Of a DNA stretch of 30,789 bases, positions 21,545-30,754 are shown piece after piece. The notes beneath the pieces were generated by a model. That model saw only the letters and a list, made by a program, of their open reading frames with translations. It was not told the origin of the DNA and ran no database searches. The DNA comes from a virus: IMG/VR virus record IMGVR_UViG_3300030106_000042, positions 1 to 30,789 of that record. One strand, 5' to 3'. The position numbers were made by a program, and so were the translations under genes. Within the stretch, counting starts at the first letter, position 1, and every line of letters starts with the position of its first letter.

Positions 21545-22613
21545 ACTATTACCAAACAAAATAAAAGTTTGGTTGTACAAATGTTTATATGATGACATAG
21601 CTGAAAAAGGAGAATATGAAGATACAGAACTAGCTCACGTTAATCCTTATGAAGTTAAAATATTAAAAGAGATTGGTGGATCTGGTAGATTAAATAAATC
21701 TACTGGATTAAAAGGTTACTTTGGTGGTGGTGGATCTCCTGCTCCTGCTCCCTCTGGTGGATCTGGTAGACAAGAAACTATATCTAGAGAAGCACCAGAG
21801 ATTGAAGCTAGAAAGTTAGCTCTTTACGATCAAGCTATTAATTTAGCTACTGAGCCTATGCAAGTTCCAGAGTATAAAGTAGCAGGTCCTTCTCCACTAG
21901 AAACTCAAGCATTTCAACAGGCAGGTCAAACAGGTATTGGTGCTGTTCCAGTACAAGCTGGTATAGGTGCAACATTGGGTGCAGGTCAAACAGCAATGAC
22001 AGATTTAACTCAACAAGGGGGTATGATTGACAGTTTTATGAACCCTTATCAAAGGTATGTTATTGATGAAATCAATAGGCAAAGTCAAATACAATCTAAT
22101 CAACAAGCAGCAGAAGCTGTAGCATCAGGAGCTTTTGGTGGTGGTAGAGAAGGAGTTCAAAGAGCTGAACAAGAAAGATTAAGATTAGGATTGATTGGTC
22201 AAGCACAAGCTGAAGGATTTAAAAGTGCATTAGGTGCTGCTGAAAGACAAAGACAATTTCAAACTGAGGCACAATTAAACCAAGCAGCTCAATTGTCAGC
22301 GTTAGGACAAACACAACAGACTATGCAACAGCGTGATATACAACAGCAACTACAAGGAGGGCAGTTACAAAGAGATATTGCTCAAAAAGGCTTAGAGGCA
22401 CAAAGAGCCACAGAAGTTGCTAGACAAGCTGAACCATTTCAAAGAGTAGAATTTGCAAAAGGTATTATGACTGCCTTACCAACAACAGCATCACAGATTA
22501 CTGCAACGACAGGACCTGGTGCTAATCCATTAGCACAAGCAGCAGGAGCTGGTATAGGAGCATATGCAGCATATAATTTATTAGCACCAACTGGTGCAGT
22601 TAAACAGAGTTAA
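21528..22613 (+). CDS. Internal virion / ejection protein with Gln-Ala coiled coil
   Basis: The start chosen is ATG 21528; TTG 21507 would add seven residues, but AAGGTG lies suitably before the ATG. The gene overlaps the previous one by 17 bases. The 361-residue product has a short basic-hydrophobic N-terminus (MKWILKLLPNKIKVWLYKCL), a Gly/Pro/Ser linker, and a long Gln/Ala-rich helical body. MIDSFMNPYQRYVIDEINRQ and EAVASGAFGGGREGVQRAEQ (about 170-215) are signature blocks of phage DNA-transfer proteins I recognise from marine podoviruses. The C-terminus is Gly/Ala-rich and hydrophobic (GIGAYAAYNLL), possibly inserting into membrane during entry. Confidence 0.6.
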   Translation: MKWILKLLPNKIKVWLYKCLYDDIAEKGEYEDTELAHVNPYEVKILKEIGGSGRLNKSTGLKGYFGGGGSPAPAPSGGSGRQETISREAPEIEARKLALYDQAINLATEPMQVPEYKVAGPSPLETQAFQQAGQTGIGAVPVQAGIGATLGAGQTAMTDLTQQGGMIDSFMNPYQRYVIDEINRQSQIQSNQQAAEAVASGAFGGGREGVQRAEQERLRLGLIGQAQAEGFKSALGAAERQRQFQTEAQLNQAAQLSALGQTQQTMQQRDIQQQLQGGQLQRDIAQKGLEAQRATEVARQAEPFQRVEFAKGIMTALPTTASQITATTGPGANPLAQAAGAGIGAYAAYNLLAPTGAVKQS

Positions 22614-22616
22614 GAT

Positions 22617-24398
22617 ATGGCAATAGAAAATACAAACATATTAAATGCACCTGCTAATCAAGATCTACTAAAAAATAGATTGATTTCTGATGAGCAAAAA
22701 ATTGTTGATCAACAACCTAAAGAAGTTGCACCTGATGAAAAAACAATAACACCAGAAGTAGTTACTTCTGGCTCAACAACCACGCAACCTACATTTAGTA
22801 AAAATGAGAGAATATCCTTAACTCTTTTACCTCTTGCTAGTGCTTTATTACAAGGTAAAAGATCTGGAAGTGGTAGTTTATTAGGAGATACACTTGCAAG
22901 TCTTGGTACAGGACTAGCTGGTACTACAGACGTTGCTTTAAAAATAAAACAGTTGGAAGCAGCTGATAGAACAAAAACTGGAACGTCTAGAAAATCTTAT
23001 AGAATACAACCTAACTTCAAAGGTAAAGTTCAAGTAGGTGGAAAAGAATATACAGCAGCAGATAACTTTAAATTTAATTTTACTGCTGATGAAGTCAATT
23101 CTTACCCACAAGGAATATTTGAAGAATCTACAAAAAGCGACACAGCAGATAAAACTGTCAAAATTGATATTAGTGAAGAGTTTGATTTAGGAGATGGTAG
23201 AAAACTGCAAGTAGGAGAACAAACTGTACCTATGAGTATTTATAATCAAATTGTTGCAAGTAAACCTAGTATATTAGCAACTACGAAAGATGATGCAGAT
23301 AGTAGTGTAGATGTATTTACTACAAAAGATGCTACTATTGGAGGAGTATTTTTCAAAGCTGGTACTAATAGAATGACTAATGAGCAAATTGTTGAAGCAC
23401 AAAAAATACCTGGTTTATTTGGAAAAGCTCCTAAAGAGTTTGCACCTACTTCTTTTGATAAACAGAAAAAAAGAGTAACTGATATTTTAGATAAAGTTCA
23501 AGTTTACGCAAAAGATAATAATATAGATATTAGAAATGATATAGATGAAAATATTTTTGACCAATTATCAGATAAAGATATTTTTGATTTACAGTTATAC
23601 ATAGCAGACTTAGCTAGACCTCAAATAGAAAAATATGTTGATGAAAGAGGTAACACAATAACTAGAGAAAGAAAAAGAGCTGATGTATTATCTGCTTATA
23701 AAAATGCTTTTGGTGATGCAAGGTATAAACAATTAATTAATAGGATTATTTTAGGTAAAGAAGGAGATGATTCTTTTGAAGCTAATTTAAAAAAACTAGA
23801 AGATGGTAGTGAAGTTGATTATGATAAAATCGCATCTGGTTTAGTTTCTAAAACTGATGAAATTGCAAGACAAGCTAAACCTTTAGCTAAAGGAGAAGCA
23901 GAGTCTATTGCTAAATCTCGTTCTGCTTTGACTGCATTGACTTCTGCAAGTGAAGTTTTATTTGACGCAAACGGAGAAATAAGAAGAGATATGTTAATAA
24001 CTCCTGCACAATTTTTAACACAAAAAGGTAGAGAAAAACAAAAATATGTTAGAGCAATAGAACAAGCTGTTGAGGTATTAATCAGAGTGCGTTCAGGTGC
24101 TGCTGTGCCAGAACAAGAATTTCAAAGATACAAAAAAATGTACACACCAAATGTATTTGATACATCAGAAGTTGCAAGACTTAAAATGAACGCAATAGTA
24201 AATGAATTTGGAACTATGATTGCTCTACTACAGGATGGAAGAGGACAAGATTTATTGAAAGGTTTTGAACAAGATAAAGATGGTAATATAACACAGTTTA
24301 AATTTTTAAACCCAGATTATAAAGATGTTGAATTTGATGATGATCAATATTTTAAAAATCAAGCATCAAAACAAAAAAATGAGAAATTTGTAAGATGA
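22617..24398 (+). CDS. Internal virion protein with RSGAAVPEQEF motif
   Basis: A 593-residue, largely helical protein. The N-terminal 60 residues are a low-complexity acidic/Thr segment. A short Leu/Ala/Gly stretch follows (LTLLPLASALLQGKRSGSGS), then a charged region with small beta modules (FKGKVQVGGKEYTAADNF; DGRKLQVGEQTVP). The C-terminal helical domain carries LIRVRSGAAVPEQEFQRYKK and VARLKMNAIVNEFGTMIALL, a block recurrent in internal virion proteins of marine phages. No hydrolase motif was found. Its stop overlaps the start of the next gene (ATGA). The pair looks like the large ejectosome proteins of this phage. Confidence 0.6.
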   Translation: MAIENTNILNAPANQDLLKNRLISDEQKIVDQQPKEVAPDEKTITPEVVTSGSTTTQPTFSKNERISLTLLPLASALLQGKRSGSGSLLGDTLASLGTGLAGTTDVALKIKQLEAADRTKTGTSRKSYRIQPNFKGKVQVGGKEYTAADNFKFNFTADEVNSYPQGIFEESTKSDTADKTVKIDISEEFDLGDGRKLQVGEQTVPMSIYNQIVASKPSILATTKDDADSSVDVFTTKDATIGGVFFKAGTNRMTNEQIVEAQKIPGLFGKAPKEFAPTSFDKQKKRVTDILDKVQVYAKDNNIDIRNDIDENIFDQLSDKDIFDLQLYIADLARPQIEKYVDERGNTITRERKRADVLSAYKNAFGDARYKQLINRIILGKEGDDSFEANLKKLEDGSEVDYDKIASGLVSKTDEIARQAKPLAKGEAESIAKSRSALTALTSASEVLFDANGEIRRDMLITPAQFLTQKGREKQKYVRAIEQAVEVLIRVRSGAAVPEQEFQRYKKMYTPNVFDTSEVARLKMNAIVNEFGTMIALLQDGRGQDLLKGFEQDKDGNITQFKFLNPDYKDVEFDDDQYFKNQASKQKNEKFVR

Positions 24399-26767
24399 CT
24401 TTTTTAAAAAATAAAGGATTGTATGTAGGTAAAGAACCTGAAATGCAAGATAATGGTAAAACTGTATCTTTTGACAAAGACACAGGAGCAGACCTAAAAG
24501 TCAGAGCTATTGTAGGTAATGAAGAAAATAGAGAAAGAAGATTAGCCTTAATTAAACAATACTATCCTGATGCGATAGGTTTATTTGAAGATGGTCCAGA
24601 AACTAAGGATGCCTATAGAAATTGGGCAAAAGCAAATAACATTAGTGAAGACAATTTTGTATTTACCAGGCTAGATGAAGATGGAAATGAAATACAAACT
24701 TTATACAATCCAGAAGGACTTGTACCAGATTTAGGGGATATAGCGTCTATAGGTAGAGACATAGTTAGCACTTTAGCCTATCCTGTGGGTGCTGCTTTTG
24801 GAGTGCCTACAGCTGCACCTACTGGAGGTACTAGTGTTTTAGTAGGAGGAGCATTGGCTGCTGAAGGAGCTGGTCAAGCATATGATAGATTGATTGACTT
24901 TTTAGCAAAAGAATATGTAAGTAGAGGCACCGTTACTAAAAATACAATAGATACTTTAGTTAGAATAGGATTTGATATTACAGGCTCTGGTATACTAGAT
25001 AAAGTAGCAGATGTTGCAAAAAACATAAGAGTAAAAGATACAGTACAAAAAGTTTTAGGTGTTACTACACCAGAAGCTAAAGCATCTAAAGAGGTATTAA
25101 CTAAAGCTAAGAAATTAGGTATAGAAGTTCCTACTTTAGGGCAAGTTGTAGACAGTAAATTTTTACAGGCATTAGAAAAAAGAATAGCAATGAAACCAGG
25201 TGCTGTAAATGTTTACGCTGAGAAAATGAAAGAGTATCAAAACCAAATGGCAAAAGCACTTGTAGATTTGTCAGAAAAATATGGTAAACCTGTAGGCACA
25301 GGAGAAGAAATAGGTTTTTTTATACATAAGAAAGCTCAAGACAGAATAGCACAAACAGAAGTAGAACTTAATAAATTATACAATGCTGCATCAGAGGCTT
25401 TGCCTGTAAACGCTAGGTCTAACTTAAGTAATGTTAAAGAATTGTATGAAGACTTATTAAACCAACAAGAAAAGACTAAAGATAAGGCTAGAGATAAAGT
25501 TATAACAGAAATAAAATCTATACTTGATTTAAGTGAAAAAGCTGTTGGTAGAAGAGGACCTATGCAACAGGGTTATACAGCTCAAGATTTATTAGACCAA
25601 AGAAGTATTGTGTTAAGAAATATAAGAGCAGGTGATTCACCACTTAAAGGAGACTACACAAAATCTGAAGTGCCTTTTCTTAAAAGATTACAAACTGCTT
25701 TATTTAACGATACTGAAGAGCTTGTAAAAAATTTTGGTGGTGAAGAGGCTTTTGATAAATTAAGAAAAGCACAAGACTACAGAGCTACAGTACAAGATGA
25801 AGTATATTCTTTAACTAATAAAATAGAACAAAGAATGAAACAAAAGGCAGAAAATGTTTTCAAATTTGCCATAGATGGCACTGCAAGTGGATCTAAAAGA
25901 ATAAAAGAAATATACGATAATGTATTAGATGAAGAAGGTAAAAAAGATTTAACTGCAAGTTTAGTAAGAAGAATGGGTTTAAAAACTCCTGATGGTGGAG
26001 AGGGTTCAGATTGGACTGTAGGAAAGTTTTTAAAAAATTACAACAACTATTCTAAAGAAGCAAAAAATGTAATTTTTGGTAATAAAGAATTAAGAGATAA
26101 TTTGAACACTATAGTTGAAATAGCTAATCGTTCTATGGATGTAGAACAGTTTGCTAATCCTTCAAAAACAGGTTATGAAACATCCTCTGTTCTTATGCCT
26201 TTGTTAAGTGTTATGGGAGCAACTGGAGCATACTCAGCAGGAGGAAGTAAAGTGGTTGCAGGTATTGTTGGTTCTGGTATTTATATGTCTCCAAGAGCTG
26301 CTTTAACCTTAATAAGTAGTCCTAAATTTACAACTTGGTTATTAGACACTTCTAAAAAAGCTGATAAAAATCCTAATATTCTTGCACAATCAATTGGTAA
26401 TTTAGCTGCAAGTGCTGTAGAAAAAAATGTAGATCCTTCATATGGTGAAGCTGTAGATGAGTATATTAATACTTTACTTTTTCAAGGTCAGACAGAAGAG
26501 ATGTCACAAACCGAAACAAAAGATGTTCAAACAATGTCTCAAGCACAGCCACCAATAGAAACTCCACAACAAAAAGTGGGTAATGTTAATGTAACATCTC
26601 CAAGAATAAATATAGATCCGACCACGTCTCAACCATCACGACAGATGGCTTCTCTCCCAAGTTCACCGTCTGTCGGTGGTGGTATCACTAATGTTGGAAA
26701 TAAACAACAGTTTGGGGGTTTATTCCCTACCGACAATATTGGTAAACTAATAGCAGAAAAAGCGTGA
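24395..26767 (+). CDS. Large internal virion / ejection protein
   Basis: A 790-residue helical protein. After an N-terminal domain (about 1-110) comes a Gly/Ala-rich hydrophobic segment (about 118-160: YPVGAAFGVPTAAPTGG, VLVGGALAAEGAGQAY), then a long charged helical body (about 220-600). A second hydrophobic segment follows at about 610-650 (VLMPLLSVMGATGAYSAGG, VVAGIVGSGIYMS). A disordered Gln/Pro/Ser tail ends in KQQFGGLFPTDNIGKLIAEK. That tail form is one I know from other marine phage virion proteins. Two membrane-prone segments within a soluble body are characteristic of ejection proteins that build a trans-envelope channel. It overlaps its neighbours as ATGA and GTGA. Confidence 0.6.
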   Translation: MTFLKNKGLYVGKEPEMQDNGKTVSFDKDTGADLKVRAIVGNEENRERRLALIKQYYPDAIGLFEDGPETKDAYRNWAKANNISEDNFVFTRLDEDGNEIQTLYNPEGLVPDLGDIASIGRDIVSTLAYPVGAAFGVPTAAPTGGTSVLVGGALAAEGAGQAYDRLIDFLAKEYVSRGTVTKNTIDTLVRIGFDITGSGILDKVADVAKNIRVKDTVQKVLGVTTPEAKASKEVLTKAKKLGIEVPTLGQVVDSKFLQALEKRIAMKPGAVNVYAEKMKEYQNQMAKALVDLSEKYGKPVGTGEEIGFFIHKKAQDRIAQTEVELNKLYNAASEALPVNARSNLSNVKELYEDLLNQQEKTKDKARDKVITEIKSILDLSEKAVGRRGPMQQGYTAQDLLDQRSIVLRNIRAGDSPLKGDYTKSEVPFLKRLQTALFNDTEELVKNFGGEEAFDKLRKAQDYRATVQDEVYSLTNKIEQRMKQKAENVFKFAIDGTASGSKRIKEIYDNVLDEEGKKDLTASLVRRMGLKTPDGGEGSDWTVGKFLKNYNNYSKEAKNVIFGNKELRDNLNTIVEIANRSMDVEQFANPSKTGYETSSVLMPLLSVMGATGAYSAGGSKVVAGIVGSGIYMSPRAALTLISSPKFTTWLLDTSKKADKNPNILAQSIGNLAASAVEKNVDPSYGEAVDEYINTLLFQGQTEEMSQTETKDVQTMSQAQPPIETPQQKVGNVNVTSPRINIDPTTSQPSRQMASLPSSPSVGGGITNVGNKQQFGGLFPTDNIGKLIAEKA

Positions 26768-26961
26768 CAAATAGTATGAAAACATTAGCACCATATATAG
26801 TGATAATCGTTACAGGTTTAGTAACTTGGGGTAGTTTCTCTGCTCGACTAGATGAGGTAGAAAAGAAAGCTGATAACATTGCAAAGATACAGCAAGATAT
26901 AGCTGTAATAAAACAAGAGATAGTATGGATGAAATCTTTTCTTATTAATATGGATAAATAG
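26764..26961 (+). CDS. Small membrane-anchored coiled-coil protein (holin/spanin-like)
   Basis: The start could be GTG 26764, which overlaps the upstream stop as GTGA (65 residues), or ATG 26776 (61 residues). The product has one N-terminal membrane helix (LAPYIVIIVTGLVTWGSFSA) followed by a coiled coil with heptad hydrophobics (DEVEKKADNIAKIQQDIAVI). One membrane segment plus a coiled coil fits XhlA-like haemolysin/holin helpers and inner-membrane spanins alike. The M15 peptidase at 3656 is the only wall enzyme in the window and lies far away, so a lysis role is only a suggestion. A small structural membrane protein is the alternative. Confidence 0.5.
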   Translation: MTNSMKTLAPYIVIIVTGLVTWGSFSARLDEVEKKADNIAKIQQDIAVIKQEIVWMKSFLINMDK

Positions 26962-26975
26962 GAAGTGATAGAACA

Positions 26976-29900
26976 TTGCAAAATGAAGTTGACAATACTG
27001 GTATAAAAGCGATAGAAGAACAAGATCTAAACACCGTAGTAGCAAATTTCAACGAACAAAATAAAGTCTCTGCATTTCCACAATTTACAGATGAGGCTAA
27101 AAAAACTAGAGGTATTGATGAGTTTAAAAATCTTAAAAAAGGTTTTAAAAAGGCTTTACCATATATAGGACAATTAGGTTTAGATTTAGTACCTGGTTCT
27201 GGTATAACAGAAATATTTGGTAAGCAACCAGACATAGTTGAAGGTGGTCAGAGACCTTCATTTGCAGGTCAAGTTGAAAGAACTACAGAATTAGCTAAAG
27301 AAGGTAAAACTACTGAAGCTGTGGTTAGTGGTGTTGACACAGCACTAACAGGAGTAGCAGGAGTTGGTGAAGGTATTATGGTCGCTGGAGCTATGACTGG
27401 TCCTCTTGCTCCTTTACTTGTGGGTGCAGGTTTTGCAATTAAAGGATTGGCAAAGGGTGGTAAATTAATTTTACAATCTACAAAAACTGGTAAAAAAATA
27501 CTAGCTAATTATGAGGGTAACAAAAATGAAGGTTTTAATGTTACTGATTTAGAAATACCAAAAGATGTTGAGCCAGACCCAGACATACAAACTTTAGAAG
27601 ATACTATAGATGTACCCACAACAAAAACAGATGACACCGATACAGAAGTTGCTATACCAGAATTAGCAAAGGACCTTAATACTACTGAAGCTATTACAGG
27701 CTATGTAGTAGCTCCAAACAAATTAGATAGAGATCAGTTAGTCGCTAAAGTAGAGAACGACCCAAAAGTAAAAATTAAAACAGATAAATATTTAGAAGAG
27801 CAAGGTGTAAGTGGAGACACAGTTCCTATTTACAGACTTATAAATGTAGAAGATAAAGTTAAAAGAAGATTGGGAGACCCTTTTCCAGAAGTTCTTAAAA
27901 AAGCAGAAATAGGTAATGAGAGTATTATATCTGGCTCACTAACTCCTAAGGCTAATATAAAAACTTATGATTTCTTTGAACCTAAAGTAGGTGTGAATAC
28001 CACCACTGAACTTGTTAGATATGATGTGCCTAGAGATAGAATTAAAATAGCAATGGGTGGTTTTAAAAATGATATTAAACAAAATGTAAATAAAAAACTT
28101 AAAGAAAAAGGTTTTGGTCAGGAAAAAATATCTGGATTAAAAACAGTAACTAATCCAAGTAAAACAGCTAAAGAATTAATAGATATGCAAGATGAAATAA
28201 TAGCTGATGTTACTGGGTTAGAAAAAACAGTATTGAATAAAGGACCTTCATTTGGTTTGTCTGATGATGTCAATGCAGCAAGAAATATAATAAACGGTAA
28301 AATTAAAACAGTAGAAGATTATAAAAATTTTAAAGGTCAAAGTTATTTTGCTTTGGATAGAGATGAGGCGAGAGGTTTATCAAATCAAGAATTTGAAAAA
28401 GCAAATAATATAGCATTAGAAAAGGAAGCTAACAAAATTACAGACTTTTATGGTTTACCAAGGTTAGGTACAACTAAACCAGATGAAGGTATAAAAGCTA
28501 TAGAGCAAAAAGATGTTGATACAAGTTATAGAGTTCAACACCAAGCAAAAGGACCAATGGATGAAAACCCAATAAGATTAGATAATTTAACAAAAGATGT
28601 AAATGGAGAACAAGCTGGTTATCCTGATGATTTTTATACAACAAAAGGTAAGCAGATTTATGCTCCTGGTCCTAAATTTAAAGATGATGAATATGGAATA
28701 GCTAACAATGAAAGTTATAATATTATTACAAAAGCAAAAAATAATCCAGATATGGAAGTTACTATTTATAGAGCTGTTCCTAACGAAGATAATATAACAA
28801 CAATAAATCAAGGAGATTTTGTAACTTTGAGTAAAAAATATGCAGAGTTACATGGTGCTAGTGGTTATGGACCTATGGGTGATGATGCTGGAAAAATATT
28901 AAAAATGAAAGTCAAAGTTAAAGATTTGTATTGGGATGGAAATGATGTAAATGAGTTTGGTTATTTTCCTCAAAATAAGACAGATGAAGGTATAAAGAAA
29001 ATAGACACAGAAAATAAAGGGTTAGGTTATCATAAAAATCCATTTAAAACTTCTGTGCAATTTTTTAATGATGTAGTAGAGGGTAAGGCTAAACCACTAA
29101 AACAATATGAGTATATAATAGATGTAGGCAAAAGCACTAATGAATTTAGTCCTTACAATAATAGTGTTATAAATATATTAGATAGTAAAACTAAAAACTT
29201 TGCTAATCATATTAACACAAGTATACCTACATTTAAGGAAGCACAAATAGCCACGATACAGGCAGCAAGTGCTGTACTACCGAAAAACGCAAAGATATTA
29301 GATATAGGTCCTACTGAAGGTGGGTTTATGAATACCTTAGGTAAAGTAAGAGAAGATATACAAGGATTAGGAATAGAACCATCTGAAAAAGCTAACAGAG
29401 TATTTGGTATTATTAGTGAACCTAATATGAAAACAGTTAAAAAGGCTTTCTCTGGTTTTAAATCAGAATATAATCAAAAAGCATTTAAAGATGATGTTGA
29501 TGCCGATATAGATATTACTGTTTTTGATAATGATACTATACCTGACAAATCTTTAGATATGGTATCTGAAAAATTTACCTTTCAATTTATAGATAATGAA
29601 AGAGCATCAAAGATTGATGTAATCAGCAAAAAACTAAAAGATGATGGCTTTGCTATATTTGAAGAAAAGTTTGTTCCTAATGTAAAAAATAAAGAGTACG
29701 AAGCTAACGAAGCAAAGAAAGATAAATTTAAAAGCAACTATTATAAGACAGAAGATATGACAAAGAAAAAAGAAGAAGTCTTGTTAGGTATGGAAAAAAA
29801 TATGGTAGATGCTGAAGATTTTGAAGAGATACTAAAAGGTAAATTTAAACACGTTGTTCAGTATTGGGACTCTGGTAACTTCTCTGGCTATATAGTTTCT

Positions 29901-30083
29901 AATAGTGAAGAAAAGGTTAAAAGTTTTTTAAATAATATGCCAAGTTTAAAAAGTGAATACTCTAATGTAAAACCTAATAGAGTCGTTCAAGGTATGACAA
30001 CCAAAACAGAAAAAGTAGAGAAAAAAGCACTTGGAGGATTTGTAGATAGAAACACCTATGATTGGGTGTATATAGATGGTTGA
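26976..30083 (+). CDS. Polyvalent protein: predicted ADP-ribosyltransferase plus methyltransferase
   Basis: A 1035-residue multidomain protein starting at TTG 26976 after AGGAAG; the next Met is far inside. Residues 1-170 are virion-protein-like with a hydrophobic stretch (about 115-155: GVAGVGEGIMVAGAMTGPLA). Residues about 515-668 match an ART-like domain found in phage polyvalent proteins: YRVQHQAKGPMDENPIRLDN, TIYRAVPNE with Arg599, GDFVTLSKKYAELHG with Thr617/Ser619, and WDGNDVNEFGYFP with Glu660, giving an R-S/T-E triad. Residues about 690-960 form a class I methyltransferase fold with KILDIGPTEGGFMNTLG (Asp776, motif I) and LKDDGFAIFEEKFV. A GIKAIE-type linker appears three times at module edges. 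It is probably packaged and injected with the DNA, but delivery is inferred. Confidence 0.65.
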   Translation: MQNEVDNTGIKAIEEQDLNTVVANFNEQNKVSAFPQFTDEAKKTRGIDEFKNLKKGFKKALPYIGQLGLDLVPGSGITEIFGKQPDIVEGGQRPSFAGQVERTTELAKEGKTTEAVVSGVDTALTGVAGVGEGIMVAGAMTGPLAPLLVGAGFAIKGLAKGGKLILQSTKTGKKILANYEGNKNEGFNVTDLEIPKDVEPDPDIQTLEDTIDVPTTKTDDTDTEVAIPELAKDLNTTEAITGYVVAPNKLDRDQLVAKVENDPKVKIKTDKYLEEQGVSGDTVPIYRLINVEDKVKRRLGDPFPEVLKKAEIGNESIISGSLTPKANIKTYDFFEPKVGVNTTTELVRYDVPRDRIKIAMGGFKNDIKQNVNKKLKEKGFGQEKISGLKTVTNPSKTAKELIDMQDEIIADVTGLEKTVLNKGPSFGLSDDVNAARNIINGKIKTVEDYKNFKGQSYFALDRDEARGLSNQEFEKANNIALEKEANKITDFYGLPRLGTTKPDEGIKAIEQKDVDTSYRVQHQAKGPMDENPIRLDNLTKDVNGEQAGYPDDFYTTKGKQIYAPGPKFKDDEYGIANNESYNIITKAKNNPDMEVTIYRAVPNEDNITTINQGDFVTLSKKYAELHGASGYGPMGDDAGKILKMKVKVKDLYWDGNDVNEFGYFPQNKTDEGIKKIDTENKGLGYHKNPFKTSVQFFNDVVEGKAKPLKQYEYIIDVGKSTNEFSPYNNSVINILDSKTKNFANHINTSIPTFKEAQIATIQAASAVLPKNAKILDIGPTEGGFMNTLGKVREDIQGLGIEPSEKANRVFGIISEPNMKTVKKAFSGFKSEYNQKAFKDDVDADIDITVFDNDTIPDKSLDMVSEKFTFQFIDNERASKIDVISKKLKDDGFAIFEEKFVPNVKNKEYEANEAKKDKFKSNYYKTEDMTKKKEEVLLGMEKNMVDAEDFEEILKGKFKHVVQYWDSGNFSGYIVSNSEEKVKSFLNNMPSLKSEYSNVKPNRVVQGMTTKTEKVEKKALGGFVDRNTYDWVYIDG

Positions 30084-30720
30084 GCCAATATCCACTGCTC
30101 TCGCTGGATTGGCATTAGTTAAAAAAAGTGTAGAGTTCATAAAATCCAACATAAGCACAGCTAAAGACATAGGTGATATTATCAACCACGTTGATGCTGC
30201 AATGAATGGTGAACAACAATTAATTAAAGAAAGAGATAGAAAAGGAGATGACCCATTCGCTGTAGAGAACGTGGCGAAATCTGTTTTAGATGCCAGAATC
30301 GCTAGAGAAAACCTGCAAGAGATAAAACTGCTGATTGAGATGAGGTTCCCTGGTGCTTGGGGTCAAATACTAGCAGAAAGAAAAAGAAGAATAGAGGCAA
30401 AGAAACAAGCGATAAAAGAAGCCAGAGCAAAGAAGATAAAAAAAATGCAAGAGATAGAGGAGTATGTTAAGTATGGTTTTATAGCTCTTGCAACAGTTTT
30501 ATTTATTGCAGTATCTATAGGTATCACTATAAAGTTTTTTGTATCAGTAACTAATAAAGTATATGCACATAATTTAGAATATGATGATGGAAGTTGCCGA
30601 CTATATGAGCCAAAATATTTTTTAATATGTATGTCTGAGGGTCGTGATTATGCCGACACAGAGCTATATTTAGATTACAAAAAAAATCGTGGTAACTGGA
30701 TTGTAGATGACGAAGAATAA
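30076..30720 (+). CDS. Conserved phage membrane protein with charged helices
   Basis: A 214-residue protein starting eight bases before the end of the polyvalent gene. The N-terminal part (TALAGLALVKKSVEFIKSNI, STAKDIGDIINHVDAA) and the FPGAWGQILAERKRRIEAKK helix are a combination I recognise from conserved marine phage proteins of unknown role. A long basic helix (about 108-138) leads into one clear membrane segment (FIALATVLFIAVSIGITIKF, about 146-165). After it comes a short domain with two cysteines (GSCRLYEPKYFLICMSEGRD). The layout predicts a large cytoplasmic helical part and a small outside domain held by a disulphide. Holin-associated or superinfection functions are possible, unproven. 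Confidence 0.55.
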   Translation: MVEPISTALAGLALVKKSVEFIKSNISTAKDIGDIINHVDAAMNGEQQLIKERDRKGDDPFAVENVAKSVLDARIARENLQEIKLLIEMRFPGAWGQILAERKRRIEAKKQAIKEARAKKIKKMQEIEEYVKYGFIALATVLFIAVSIGITIKFFVSVTNKVYAHNLEYDDGSCRLYEPKYFLICMSEGRDYADTELYLDYKKNRGNWIVDDEE

Positions 30721-30729
30721 TAGTATAAT
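30701..30729 (+). promoter_or_regulatory. Predicted promoter at the window end
   Basis: TTGTAG (30701-30706) and TATAAT (30724-30729) are 17 bases apart. The -35 half lies in the end of the upstream gene. It would drive the gene starting at 30755. Confidence 0.55.
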
Positions 30730-30754
30730 ATAATTTTAACTTAAGGAGATACTA

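Noticed and set aside
26945-27235. Minus-strand open frame under the start of the polyvalent gene
   Set aside because: It lies opposite a well-supported coding region, has no start signal and no recognisable motif; every supported gene in the window is on the plus strand.
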